Below are positions 20,404 to 29,811 of a stretch of DNA of 64,000 nucleotides, piece by piece. Origin of the DNA: Pseudozyma flocculosa PF-1 (Eukaryota > Basidiomycota > Ustilaginomycetes > Ustilaginales > Ustilaginaceae); contig NW_006920871.1 in assembly GCF_000417875.1 (NCBI RefSeq), positions 995,740 through 1,059,739 on the forward strand. The letters are read 5' to 3'. Each line of letters starts with the position of its first letter. Position 1 is the first letter of the stretch. The notes under the pieces are model-generated. The model made no database searches. It saw only the letters and a program-made list of their open reading frames with translations, and was not told where the DNA came from. The translations under genes and the position numbers were made by a program.

Positions 20404-22701
20404 TCACAGTTCAGCCCACCCAGCCAGATCCTCTCCGTCGTCTGCAGCGTCACCTTCGCAGCGTTCCTCGCCATACGCCTCGACGTCGTCGTCGTCGTCG
20501 TCGGTAGAGGCGGAAGCCTTGATATCGGCCGGCTCCAGCTCGGGCGACGAGGATAGTTGGCGCTCTGGATCCGAAAGGGATGCGTCGCTTTCGAGCACCA
20601 GTTCGGGTCCGGCCTCGTCGTCGTCTTTGGCGTCTGGATCGGGCTTGATGAGGGACGCTGCATCGTCCGCCGGCTCGACTTTGACACGGCGGGCCATGTC
20701 GACGTCGATGGGTTGGTCCGGATCCGGCTTGATCGTCGCACCTGTGTCTGTAGACTGCGCTGGCGGTGTGGCGCCATCTGCGGCGGGAGGTGGAGCGGTA
20801 TCGCTGCTGACCTCGACCGGTTGCGAGGGAGGTCCAGCATCGGGCCGGGTGGCGGCGGACGGCGCGGTGGTGGCATCCCCCCGCGTCATTGCCTCCGCCT
20901 CGGCCAGCAGCATCGCCTCCTCGTCGGCATCCATCTCTGGCAGCAGGCCGTCGGCGGTGGCGGGCACATCGACACTATTGTCCTCATGCCCGTCGTTGCC
21001 CTCCTCGCCATGTCTTCCCTCGCTCCCCTGTTCACCGCCACGGCCACCGCCGGCGGCCCCGCCATGTTCGCCTTCGCCAGCTCCTGCCTCGCCCGTCGAC
21101 GGCGCCGTATGGAGCGGATTCTCAAGGCCGTGTAGCTTCTTGTCCAATACCTGGATCGTCCTCCGCCTCGCCAGCAGCAGCCGGTCCGCCTTTGCCACGT
21201 TGAGGTCGGGATACTGCTCCGCCTTGGCCTCGGCAGAGACTGCGGAAGCAACGCCCCCGTCAGCCGAGGCCGAGGCAAAACCGTGGCCCCGTTCAGCCTG
21301 GGCGATCTTTGCGCGCAACGATTCGACCTTTTGATCCAAGCCGTCGAGCTCCATCCTGCGGTGCTCGAGGGTCTGGGCCTCGATGTGGCGCTCGAGTGCG
21401 CGCCTGGCGGCGTTTTCAATGTGCTCGAAGCGGACGGGACCCAGGAGCTCCCCGCCGTACCACCTGCTGACGATGACGAGGACGTCGCTGGCGCCCTCGT
21501 CGCGGGCGACGCGGAGGACACGGTCGCCGCCCCACTTTTCGCCGTCGTCTTCCTTTTCCTCGTGCAGCGCAAAGTCGTCGGGCCCCGTCAGGCCGGCGCG
21601 TCCGCGTTTGGGGGAGAGGACGCGGTAGGCGTACATGTCGTGCGAGGACCCGCGCTTGTTGGCGGGCGCGTTGGCGAACTGGGGCGGCAGCAGCGTCACG
21701 GGGACGGTGGGGTGGACGAGGCGCGAGAGGTGCGAGAGGAGCGCGGCGATGTGCGACGCCGACGTCGTCAGGAGCGGGTAGACGTAGCCGATGAAGAGCG
21801 AGGAGCGGTCGACGATCTGGGCCGCCTCGCACGTCGTGGGCCAGGGCAGCGACGAGAGCTCGTCGGCGCTGCTCGAGGCCGAGGGTCCGACGCCCAGCCA
21901 CGAGGTGAGCGAGCGTGGGCCCGCGGTGGCGGTGGCGGGCGTGCCATTCGCGCCGTCTGCTGGAGCCGAAGCCGAGTCTGAGTCCTTTGTCGCCGCCGCC
22001 GCTGCCGCCTTTCGCGATCGCACGTTTGCCCACGCCGCTTCGGCCTCGATGCGAGCCTGCTCTCGCTCCGCCTCGGAGTCTACGTCGTCTTCTTCTTCGT
22101 CGTCGTCATCGTCGTCGCCGTCGTCGTCATCGCCGCCTCCGCCGCCTTTGTTCGCGGTAACAGATTGGCCCTCGGTTGCCTTGCGTTTCGAGGGCGCTCG
22201 GTCGATGCTTGCCTTTGCACGTTTGGAAGGCGCATCGGCTGCATTCTTCTTGCGTTTCGTGCCCTTTTGCGCAGAACCGTCTGCTTGGTTGGCCGCGCGT
22301 ATCTGCTGCACCAGCTCGTCGTCGACATCGGACGCGTTGTCGCCGCCGTCGTCTTCATCGTCATCATCGTCGCGGATGCTGCCGTTGCGGGAAGGTGGGC
22401 CACGACGGCCTTGCCTGCGTTTCCTCGCCTGGCTCACGTCGGGATCGGGTCTCCACTCGTCTGCCGAGTCGCTATCGGCTTCTTCGAATGGCGATGCACG
22501 ATCATCGTCGTCGTCGTCGTCGTCGTCGCCGTTGTTGCTGTCGTCTTGTCCGTCGTCGGATGCGGACGCTGCGCCTGGCGGGCTGAGTCGATGCTGGGCG
22601 CCGGGGCGTGGATGCTTTGTTGCGGATGCGGCCGGGTCGCTGGCTGTAGATGTGGCTGTGTTTGCTGACCGACTGGCGGCGGATCGTGTGCGTGGTGGCA
22701 T
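20404..22701 (-). CDS. IMPACT/UPF0029-domain protein with long acidic flanks
   Basis: A single exon encodes 765 residues from the ATG at 22701. An IMPACT (UPF0029) domain lies at about 296-435. It is recognised by SSLFIGYVYPL at its start, DDGEKWGGDRVLRVAR, and the signature VLVIVSRWYGGELLGPVRFEHI. Yih1/IMPACT proteins inhibit Gcn2 activation through an N-terminal RWD domain, but here the N-terminus is 290 residues of Asp/Glu-, Lys- and Ala-rich disorder with no RWD. It is therefore closer to the stand-alone UPF0029 proteins such as yeast YDL177C, whose role is unclear. A helix at about 440-480 follows the domain. The C-terminal 200 residues are acidic and hold three SUMO-type sites (IKPD, VKVE, IKPD). 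Basic clusters (KRKK, SKRAK, SKRK) suggest nuclear entry. Confidence 0.88.
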   Translation of the reverse strand: MPPRTRSAASRSANTATSTASDPAASATKHPRPGAQHRLSPPGAASASDDGQDDSNNGDDDDDDDDDRASPFEEADSDSADEWRPDPDVSQARKRRQGRRGPPSRNGSIRDDDDDEDDGGDNASDVDDELVQQIRAANQADGSAQKGTKRKKNAADAPSKRAKASIDRAPSKRKATEGQSVTANKGGGGGDDDDGDDDDDDEEEDDVDSEAEREQARIEAEAAWANVRSRKAAAAAATKDSDSASAPADGANGTPATATAGPRSLTSWLGVGPSASSSADELSSLPWPTTCEAAQIVDRSSLFIGYVYPLLTTSASHIAALLSHLSRLVHPTVPVTLLPPQFANAPANKRGSSHDMYAYRVLSPKRGRAGLTGPDDFALHEEKEDDGEKWGGDRVLRVARDEGASDVLVIVSRWYGGELLGPVRFEHIENAARRALERHIEAQTLEHRRMELDGLDQKVESLRAKIAQAERGHGFASASADGGVASAVSAEAKAEQYPDLNVAKADRLLLARRRTIQVLDKKLHGLENPLHTAPSTGEAGAGEGEHGGAAGGGRGGEQGSEGRHGEEGNDGHEDNSVDVPATADGLLPEMDADEEAMLLAEAEAMTRGDATTAPSAATRPDAGPPSQPVEVSSDTAPPPAADGATPPAQSTDTGATIKPDPDQPIDVDMARRVKVEPADDAASLIKPDPDAKDDDEAGPELVLESDASLSDPERQLSSSPELEPADIKASASTDDDDDDVEAYGEERCEGDAADDGEDLAGWAEL

Positions 22702-23106
22702 TGCTAGGAGTGGGGAGAGGAGAGGGGGCTACCGTTGGGCAGGGATACTGATGGAGGCTGAGAGGGAAGGCGTCGACGTTGATGTCGAGCACAGAGGGCC
22801 AGTCAAAGTGGAGGTTCGAGGGCCCAGCCCTGCTTTGCCAACCTCGGAAGACGGAACCCGGATCCGCAGCCGTCCGTGCCCGTGCCCGTGTCCTCGCCCT
22901 CGCCCTCTCTCTCCCCCCCCACTCTGTGGCACCCCCCTCTCAACCCCCTCTCTTCCTGTCCAGCAACCATCATCCCCACCACCACCCGCAGCACGCACGC
23001 ACTCGCTCCCTCGCAACCGACATGCTTGACATACTCTCCGAGCTGACAAGGCCGACCTCTGCTCCAGCCTGATCGTCGCGAGCACAGTGAGCCCTCCTCC
23101 CCCACC
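22702..23106. promoter_or_regulatory. Divergent promoter region (IMPACT protein / F-box protein)
   Basis: The region is 405 bases between opposed ATGs. It contains alternating GTGCCCGTG/CCTCGCCCTCG words at about 22875-22905 and pyrimidine-rich DNA just before the F-box ATG. Confidence 0.5.
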
Positions 23107-24814
23107 ATGGCCTCGACACCCGGCCCGCTCCAGAAGCTCCCCTACGAGCTCCTCCTCGACATCTGCAAGCTGGTTCATGTCCGCGACCTCTTCAGCCTCC
23201 GCCTCACCTGCAAGTCCATCTGCCATGCCACGCACTCCCTCGGCCTCTGGCGCCACCACCACGCCCGCCTTGGCCGCCAGCTACCCGTACAGCCGCTCCC
23301 TCAGCGCATCGACGCAACCCGCGGCCCTCTCGCAGACCCAGAGACAGACGCACGCCTCGCACTAGAAGCCACCCTCTCTCATGCCATCGGGATCGAGCAG
23401 CGCTGGTCCACCTACGCCGCCCAGCCGCTCACATGCTACAAGACCCGTGCCCACATCGACCGCATCACCTGCCTCAAGCTCGTCCTCGGGCCACTCGCGC
23501 CAACCGCCAGCGGCGGCGGGCACAAACCACACCCGCGCTACCGTCGCAAACGCTGGCTCATCACGGGCGCAGTAGACGGCTATGTCCGCGTTTGGGACCT
23601 GACTGGTCCGCTGCCTGATGTCAGGACTGCTACGGCCGCCGGCGGCAGCGATCCGCCAGGCTCGGCGGCTGGCCACCAGCGCCAGCACATGGGACCCGCC
23701 ACGCGGCCCAGCGACGACGACGCAGGCCAGCTCGGCCTGAGCAGGAGCCACAGCATCAGCAGCACAAGCAGCGGCATCAGCACCGGCACCGCCACCAGCA
23801 GCGCCGCCGCTAGGGACCTGGCCGCTAGCACGCTCGAATCCACGCTACCGCCCATCACCCCCTCACAGGCACGCCGGCCCAACAGCGACGCCCGCCGCAG
23901 GAAGCTCGACCACCTCGTCGCCGAGGTCGACACCGGCGGCGACGTCACCGCCCTCGACGCTGTCCTCTCGCCCGACGGCAACAGCATCCACATCGCCGTC
24001 GGCTCCTACTACAGCGCCGCCGGCTGCCTCGTCTACGTCCTCGACCTCACCACAAAACCCACCGTGCTCGACCGTCGGGGCGCCCTCGACCCGCCCCAGT
24101 GGTGCGGCACCCAGTGCGTCTCGATCCTCGACGATAAGGTCGCCGTCGGAACCTACACTGGCCTGCTCCACATCTTTGACTGGCGCACCGGCTGGAGGGG
24201 CGGCATCGAGCGCAGCGACCGCAGCTCGACGGCTGCCGTCAAGCTCTTTCCGCATCACCTGCTTGCCGTCGGCCGACTTGGCGTGGTCGAGCTGTTTCTG
24301 CTGCCGAAGGAGCCAGAGACGGAGAGGGCGGCAGACGACGATGTGCAGGCGCGACCGAACAATTCGCGTCGCGGCAGCAGCAGCCGTGCCTCTGCTTCGA
24401 CCTCGAGTCTCCTCAGCCTCGAGGATCCGCCCAGCACGACGGCCGCACCGCCGACGACGGCGACGACTGCCAGCATTAGCAGCAGCAGTAGCACCACCTC
24501 GAGGACCCTCGATGCCAGCTCGCAATCGAGCTTGGATAGTCAGGTATCGCAGCAGCAGCAACAGCAGCGCGCTCGGAATCGTGCTGCGGCCGCAGCTCCC
24601 TCGACAGCAGCTTCCGGAACCTCGGCGGCCCTGCGCCGCTATCCGATCCTCGAAGGCAACAAGCCGCTCCTGAGCGTAAGCTTTGGCGAGGTGCGCAGCA
24701 GCGGCAAGCTGTCGAGCACCGACGGCGGAGAGGTCTGTGCCCCCCTGGCCCTGTTTGCTGTCGATCTGGGCGGTCTCACTCATCTCGAGTTTCAAGCAGC
24801 GCCGGCGCGACCCG

Positions 24815-24855
<41 letters not shown>

Positions 24856-25518
24856 TCGAAGGGCGACCAAGGAGAGGCGGTCGAGGCGGTCGAGGGATTC
24901 TCGTACGCCTTCCCGCCCTCGATCGTCAGCCGACAGACGCTGACGGGCGAGAGGCTGATCGGTGCGGCGGCGGGGGCGAGCGGCCGGCGTGGCGTCCTAA
25001 TGACGAGCCTCGGCGGGGTGCCTCCGGCGTGCAGCGTACGAGGATACTGCAGTCGACGAGGGCAGCAGCGTGCCTCTGCAGCAACGTCCTCGCGCGACGA
25101 TGATTTGCGCGGCAACACCTCCAACGACGACGACCACGACGACGACGAAGGCGACGATGCGGGGACACGACTGCTTCTGCCACTACGGCCGACGCCCAAC
25201 GTCTCGCTGCCGCCTGTACGTCCCAGCGCGGCGATACCGCCGACGGCAGCAGGCCCACTGGGCGGTATGACCTGGCCCGTTTCCGATCTGCGCACCACGG
25301 CCACGGCCACGGCCACGGCAGCTGTACCGCCGGCGACGACGGCGGCCGGCCACGGGATGCGGCGGGTGGCGTACGAGGGAAGCCGGGCGGACATCCTGAC
25401 TGAAGTGGCGCTCGACGAGGAGAGCGGCCTGGTCTGTCTTGCCACGGCGCGCGGAGTCGTCTGGGTCGCAGACTACGGGCAGGAACCCGCCAGCGACGAC
25501 GGCAGCGGCAGTCACTAG
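23107..25518 (+). CDS. F-box protein with WD-like repeats and low-complexity linkers
   Basis: A single exon encodes 803 residues, beginning CACCATGGCC, a good initiation context. An F-box lies at about 5-50 (LQKLPYELLLDICKLV followed by DLFSLRLTCKSICHATHSLGLWR). A WD-like strand set follows, clearest at about 150-166 (RWLITGAVDGYVRVWDL), with further beta-rich segments around 290-400 (AVGSYYSAAGCLVYVLDL; VAVGTYTGLLHIFDWRTGW). Linkers are Ser/Ala/Gln-rich, including a poly-Ser tract of about 14 residues from AGC repeats. By analogy it would be the substrate receptor of an SCF ubiquitin ligase, binding Skp1 through the F-box. The target is unknown. The blades are degenerate, so a full propeller is uncertain. 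Confidence 0.78.
24815..24853. repeat. In-frame AGC trinucleotide run (poly-Ser)
   Basis: About 13 AGC units inside the F-box gene encode serine. It is a likely length-polymorphic coding repeat. Confidence 0.9.
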
Positions 25519-26844
25519 GTGCTACGACATGGTCTTGGCGGAGCGGGTGTACGCACGGGCTCAGCAGAGGCAATCAAAGCGATGCCTGTAACAATGTAGC
25601 GAGCAGCGCGAGCAGCTTTGGGTCGTGATAGTCGGTCGAGGTAGACGGAACTGCTGTGCAGTACCAATGAAGAACTTGGCACAGAAGCAGCTCATGGTCC
25701 AGTCCCGCCCTGATGAAGTGTAGCAAGAGCTGAACACTGCAGGGCACCTTGGCTGACAGCATATCCCACAGCGCCCGCCGCAGGGAGGCGACAGGTGGGT
25801 GGAAGCCACCATCCCAGCCCAAGCCCAGAAGGAGTTTTCGATACACGCACGGTGTGGACTCCTACCCTACCATCCCCCCATCTCACCATTCCAGGTTCCC
25901 CTTCCCTGGACCAGTATAGCATACCGTTGCCCTTTCACTAAGCCAGCGATAGCTAGCTGCAAGTTTTGCCTCCCCCAAATCTACCTGGCAGGCCCGTGTG
26001 CACCTGTTTTTGGGGAGGGAAGATGCAACAGCATCCCCTTGTACCCTTCTGATGCAACCGGATCGCTGCAGGGCGGCTAGGCAGGGGTTCGAGAGGGTGC
26101 CGAGTACGATGCTGCTATTCCCAGGTGCTCCTACCCCCCTCTTGGGTTGGACACGGGTGGAAGGTAGACGTGGAAGCCGGTTTTCCAGCTGGGTCCACTG
26201 GCATGTTCCCTATCGCGTGCAATGAGGCGTGCAATGAGGCCTTGGCATAGGAAGGAGCCTTCCGTCCGTCTTTTCATGTAGCCCTGCCCCTCAGCAATCC
26301 CGCCACCCTTGCGGTATGGCAACACGTTTGCCCCATCGCAAAAGATCCAGTCCCAAACTCCCCTCTACTTTTTGCCACCACAAGGCGAAGCGCAAGGTAT
26401 AGAGAGGCCAGAGGCCACCTTCAGCGTTGTCAACTGAGAAGTTTGCTGCCCGATCCAGGCCATGTCGCTTGGAAAAGAAGGGGGTTTACGCAGGTAGAGT
26501 GGACCTGTGTCAGAGCCTCGATGCTGTCAAAGGTTTTCCCGCGCATTCTCTGCGCTGTCTCGATAACAAAGTGAGGGTGGGTGCGAGGGGTGCGGGAGCA
26601 GGCAGCGGCAATGAAGACGAAGGGGTGGCAAAAGAGACGCAGGGGTATGCTTTAGGGACGAGGCAGTGAGCGAGGGCAGGAAAGGAGCGTGGGGAGAGGA
26701 GAGAGGAAAGGCGGGGGGACGGATCGGTGACCAGTTGGACCCTTGCTTTTTGGTTTGATTAGAGCGACTGCGGGAGCGACGAGATGGTGTTGGAATGGCC
26801 GGGATTGTGCAGGACGAGAGCGGGGAGAGAGGACGAGGGACCCG
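25519..26844. other. Convergent intergenic region with a lower-GC segment
   Basis: Bases about 25560-26660 are visibly poorer in G+C and CpG than the rest of the window. They contain degraded-looking minus-strand frames (25574-25846; 25692-25922; 26131-26325) with more balanced amino-acid composition than the usual spurious frames. A direct GCGTGCAATGAG repeat lies near 26214-26237. I could not match it to a transposon; a decayed insertion is possible. Confidence 0.4.
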
Positions 26845-29811
26845 TCAGGCTTGGCCGTACGGCGCGGCGGGATCTGCTGTGCCGGCTGGAGTGGCCGTGG
26901 CGGCGACGACGTCCGCGCCGCCATTACTGCTGTTCAAGCGCGAGCGGCGTCGACAGACGGCCACGACGGTCGAGGCGAGCACAAAGACGACGGCCAAGCA
27001 GCCCGAGACGAAGAGGACAGCCGTGATCGGCACGTCGCTGAGCACCTGGCGGAACGCGTCGTGAGCGCCGCCTGCCGTGCTCCTGTTACGGTCAAAGTGG
27101 ATGCCGGCGGCTTGGGCGCCGCGGTCTTGGGATCGCGCCATGTTGGCCACCTGCACCGCGCAGAGCGCCGTGGCGTAGGCGAGCGATACGGCCGTCGAGG
27201 CGATCCAGATGGTCTCGACGCCGACGAGGAGCGGGTCGCCCCGCCGCCGTGGCTTTTCCCGCTCCGCCGCGTCTCGACGACGGCGGCGAGGCAGCATCGA
27301 GAGCAGCACCAGCAGGAGCGTGACGTCGACCAACGAGAAGAGCACCGCCGCCACGGCCACCAGCGCCGGTTGGATCGCATCCCACAGATACGGGGCGGGG
27401 AAGACGAAGAAGAGCGCCTGCCAGACGACTGTGGCCGCCAGCAGCGCCAGCAGCACCCAGCACCGGGTGAGGAGACGATCGCCGAACGGAAGCGATGCCT
27501 CTCCACAGCCCAACTGCGCTTCTGCGTCTGCAGCCGACCGCTCCACGTCTGGCTGCTGCGCCATCATCGACTGGCGATGGTCCATCAGCCCAGTCAGCGG
27601 CTCCCGTCGGAAGACGTCGAGAGACGGCATCGACGCGCGCGGCTCCTGCTGCTGCTGCTGCTGCTGCGAGGCGCGGCGGACGGTGCTCGACTTGCGACGT
27701 AAAGACGACGACCGCTGGCGCACGACGAGCGGCGCCACCGTCGCACGCGCCGCATCGTTCCAGGCGATGCTTGACCGGTTCGAAGGCTGGCGGCTCTGAT
27801 CGCGATCCGAGGCGATCGTGCCGTCGGCATGCCTGCTGAGCGAAGGTGCTGCGCCACCCGTCGAGCCCGACGTCGTGCCTGTCGCCGCAGCCGAAGGCGA
27901 GAGGACGCCTCCATCCGGATCGCTGGCCAGCTGCTGCAGCACCCTCTCCAGGGCGGCGCTGCGGTGGATCTCGAGGTCAAAGCTCTCGCGTCGCGGCGTC
28001 TCGGGCGGCGCAGACGGTGCGTAGCCCGGCATCCCGCGCAGCAGATCAGACGGGCCAGAACCGCCATCGACGGCCGAGATGCCCAGCCCGCTAGGACAGC
28101 GCGATGGCGGGTTCGGGTCAGGCGCGAATATCGGCCTGAGTCCATCGCCAACAGCATTCGCATCCCGCTCGATGTCGAGGCCCTCGGGGCTCCGAGGCCG
28201 CTTCAGCGGCGTGGCGGGCATGCCGCCTTCCCCCTGAGCGGGTCCGCCACTACCTCCGAGCGGCAGGAAGATGTCTTCGAGGTGCGAGGCGGACTCGGTG
28301 GCCACCTGCCACTGAACCAGCTCAAACGTGCTGCCGGACCGAGCAGCGGGCGGGCCGTCGAGCGGCGAGCCTTCGCTCGTGTCGTGCGATCCCTCTGGGC
28401 TGTCTGGCGACGAGATGGCCGAGGTGCCCGAGGTCGAGCTCGTGCGCGGCCGATGCGTGCGCCCACGCCGGGTGTCCGTCTTCTTGGCCTTGGACGTGTT
28501 CCAATAGACGCCACTGCCGTAGCCGTGCCCGCTGGCGCCGCTGGCCACCATGGTGCTGTCGGTGCTGCCCTTGTCCATCGACGTGGCCGAAGACGGCACA
28601 CTCCGCAGCTGGTCCGACGACGAAAAGGTGCCGTGCAGCCGGCCCGAGCTGAGCGACTGGCTCAGACGGAGCTCCTTGCGGCGGAAACGATTCGGCGGCT
28701 TGGGGGGCGTGCCGTCCTCCGAACTACCGCTCCTGCCGCAAAGACCGGGCTCAGCCGGTCCATCTTCGAGAAGGCTCTCGACCTCGGCGGCCGCATTGAT
28801 GATGGATTGTTCGCCCGCCGCGGCTGGCCGACCACGATCGCTGCGCGGGGGGGAGGGCCCGCCGCCGCAGTACTGTTGTCTGGGCGGGGCCTCGTCCCCC
28901 CTTTGCGGCGATATGGGCGACTGCTGCTGGACCTCGATGCCTCCCTCGATGATAGGGTCTAGATTGGAAGGCAGCGAGCCCGGATAAAGAGCCTCGCTAC
29001 CGGTGCCGCTGCCGCCCATGCCCCCTCCTTCGGCCTCTGAAGCACCCAGCACGCCGAGACCAAAGAGACGTTCCGGGTTGTCGGCGTTGTTACCGCTGTT
29101 GAGGCCGGAGGAGCGCCGCTGGAGGTACGAAGAGACCGACTGGACCGAGGGCGACCGCTCGAGCGTGCGGTGCTGCCAGGAGTCGGACGTTGATTGTGAC
29201 GGTCCGGCCAGGCGGGGCGAGGCGGGGGTCATCGGGAGCATCAATGTGGGCGAAAAGGACATGTGGAAGGGGCTGTGGGGCGAGGCGTCCGACCAGCGCT
29301 TCCGCTCGGCGCTCAGGTTGAGCACGAGCGGTCCGGAGCGGGACCTGCGCAGGTCGGCATCGCTGCGGCGCTTGCCCAGAGAGCCAGCATCCTGGCCCGG
29401 CAGCGCGGTCGAGGGCGCGGCGAGGATGGTGGGCGACTCGAGCGGACGCCCGCCGGCCGGCGACGACGTGCTGGATCGGCCGTCATAGGGGCTGTATCCG
29501 AGGCTGTTGGTCCTGCTGGTGCGGTCGCTGTTGCGGTTGCTCCCGCCCGCAACGGCGGCAGAGCTCGGGTCGGCGGACCCATGGAGACCGTCGAGGCGGA
29601 TCGAGGCGGTCGACCCCGGGCGAGATGCGCCGATCGTCGACCAAGAGGGCGACCGCTGGTACTGGACAGAGCGCCGCCGCGAAATCTCGGGGCTGTTCAC
29701 GGCTGCGACGACGGGCCCGGGCTCCGAAAAGCTGCTGTAGCTCTCCGGTAGCCCTCTCGCGGCCTGGGTCACGAGCCCGGGGGATGACGGTGGCGATGGC
29801 GATGGTGGCAA
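26845..29811 (-). CDS. Four-TM membrane protein with long disordered N-terminus (5' exon unresolved)
   Basis: The frame runs to a TGA at 26845. Codons upstream of about 29811 stay open, but the first in-frame ATG on the minus strand is at 29262 (residue 184 if counted from 29811), so either that ATG is used or an unseen 5' exon supplies the start. Residues up to about 790 are Ser/Pro/Gly/Arg-rich with many RRxS and SP sites and no domain. The C-terminal 200 residues hold four hydrophobic helices: LLTRCWVLLALLAATVVW; ALVAVAAVLFSLVDVTLLLV; IWIASTAVSLAYATALCAV; ITAVLFVSGCLAVVFVLAST. A basic RRRRR loop lies between TM2 and TM3. The segment FFVFPAPYLWDAIQPAL precedes TM2. I recognise no family; a plasma- or endomembrane protein with a phosphoregulated cytosolic tail is the inference. 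Confidence 0.72.
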   Translation of the reverse strand: MPPSPSPPSSPGLVTQAARGLPESYSSFSEPGPVVAAVNSPEISRRRSVQYQRSPSWSTIGASRPGSTASIRLDGLHGSADPSSAAVAGGSNRNSDRTSRTNSLGYSPYDGRSSTSSPAGGRPLESPTILAAPSTALPGQDAGSLGKRRSDADLRRSRSGPLVLNLSAERKRWSDASPHSPFHMSFSPTLMLPMTPASPRLAGPSQSTSDSWQHRTLERSPSVQSVSSYLQRRSSGLNSGNNADNPERLFGLGVLGASEAEGGGMGGSGTGSEALYPGSLPSNLDPIIEGGIEVQQQSPISPQRGDEAPPRQQYCGGGPSPPRSDRGRPAAAGEQSIINAAAEVESLLEDGPAEPGLCGRSGSSEDGTPPKPPNRFRRKELRLSQSLSSGRLHGTFSSSDQLRSVPSSATSMDKGSTDSTMVASGASGHGYGSGVYWNTSKAKKTDTRRGRTHRPRTSSTSGTSAISSPDSPEGSHDTSEGSPLDGPPAARSGSTFELVQWQVATESASHLEDIFLPLGGSGGPAQGEGGMPATPLKRPRSPEGLDIERDANAVGDGLRPIFAPDPNPPSRCPSGLGISAVDGGSGPSDLLRGMPGYAPSAPPETPRRESFDLEIHRSAALERVLQQLASDPDGGVLSPSAAATGTTSGSTGGAAPSLSRHADGTIASDRDQSRQPSNRSSIAWNDAARATVAPLVVRQRSSSLRRKSSTVRRASQQQQQQQEPRASMPSLDVFRREPLTGLMDHRQSMMAQQPDVERSAADAEAQLGCGEASLPFGDRLLTRCWVLLALLAATVVWQALFFVFPAPYLWDAIQPALVAVAAVLFSLVDVTLLLVLLSMLPRRRRRDAAEREKPRRRGDPLLVGVETIWIASTAVSLAYATALCAVQVANMARSQDRGAQAAGIHFDRNRSTAGGAHDAFRQVLSDVPITAVLFVSGCLAVVFVLASTVVAVCRRRSRLNSSNGGADVVAATATPAGTADPAAPYGQA

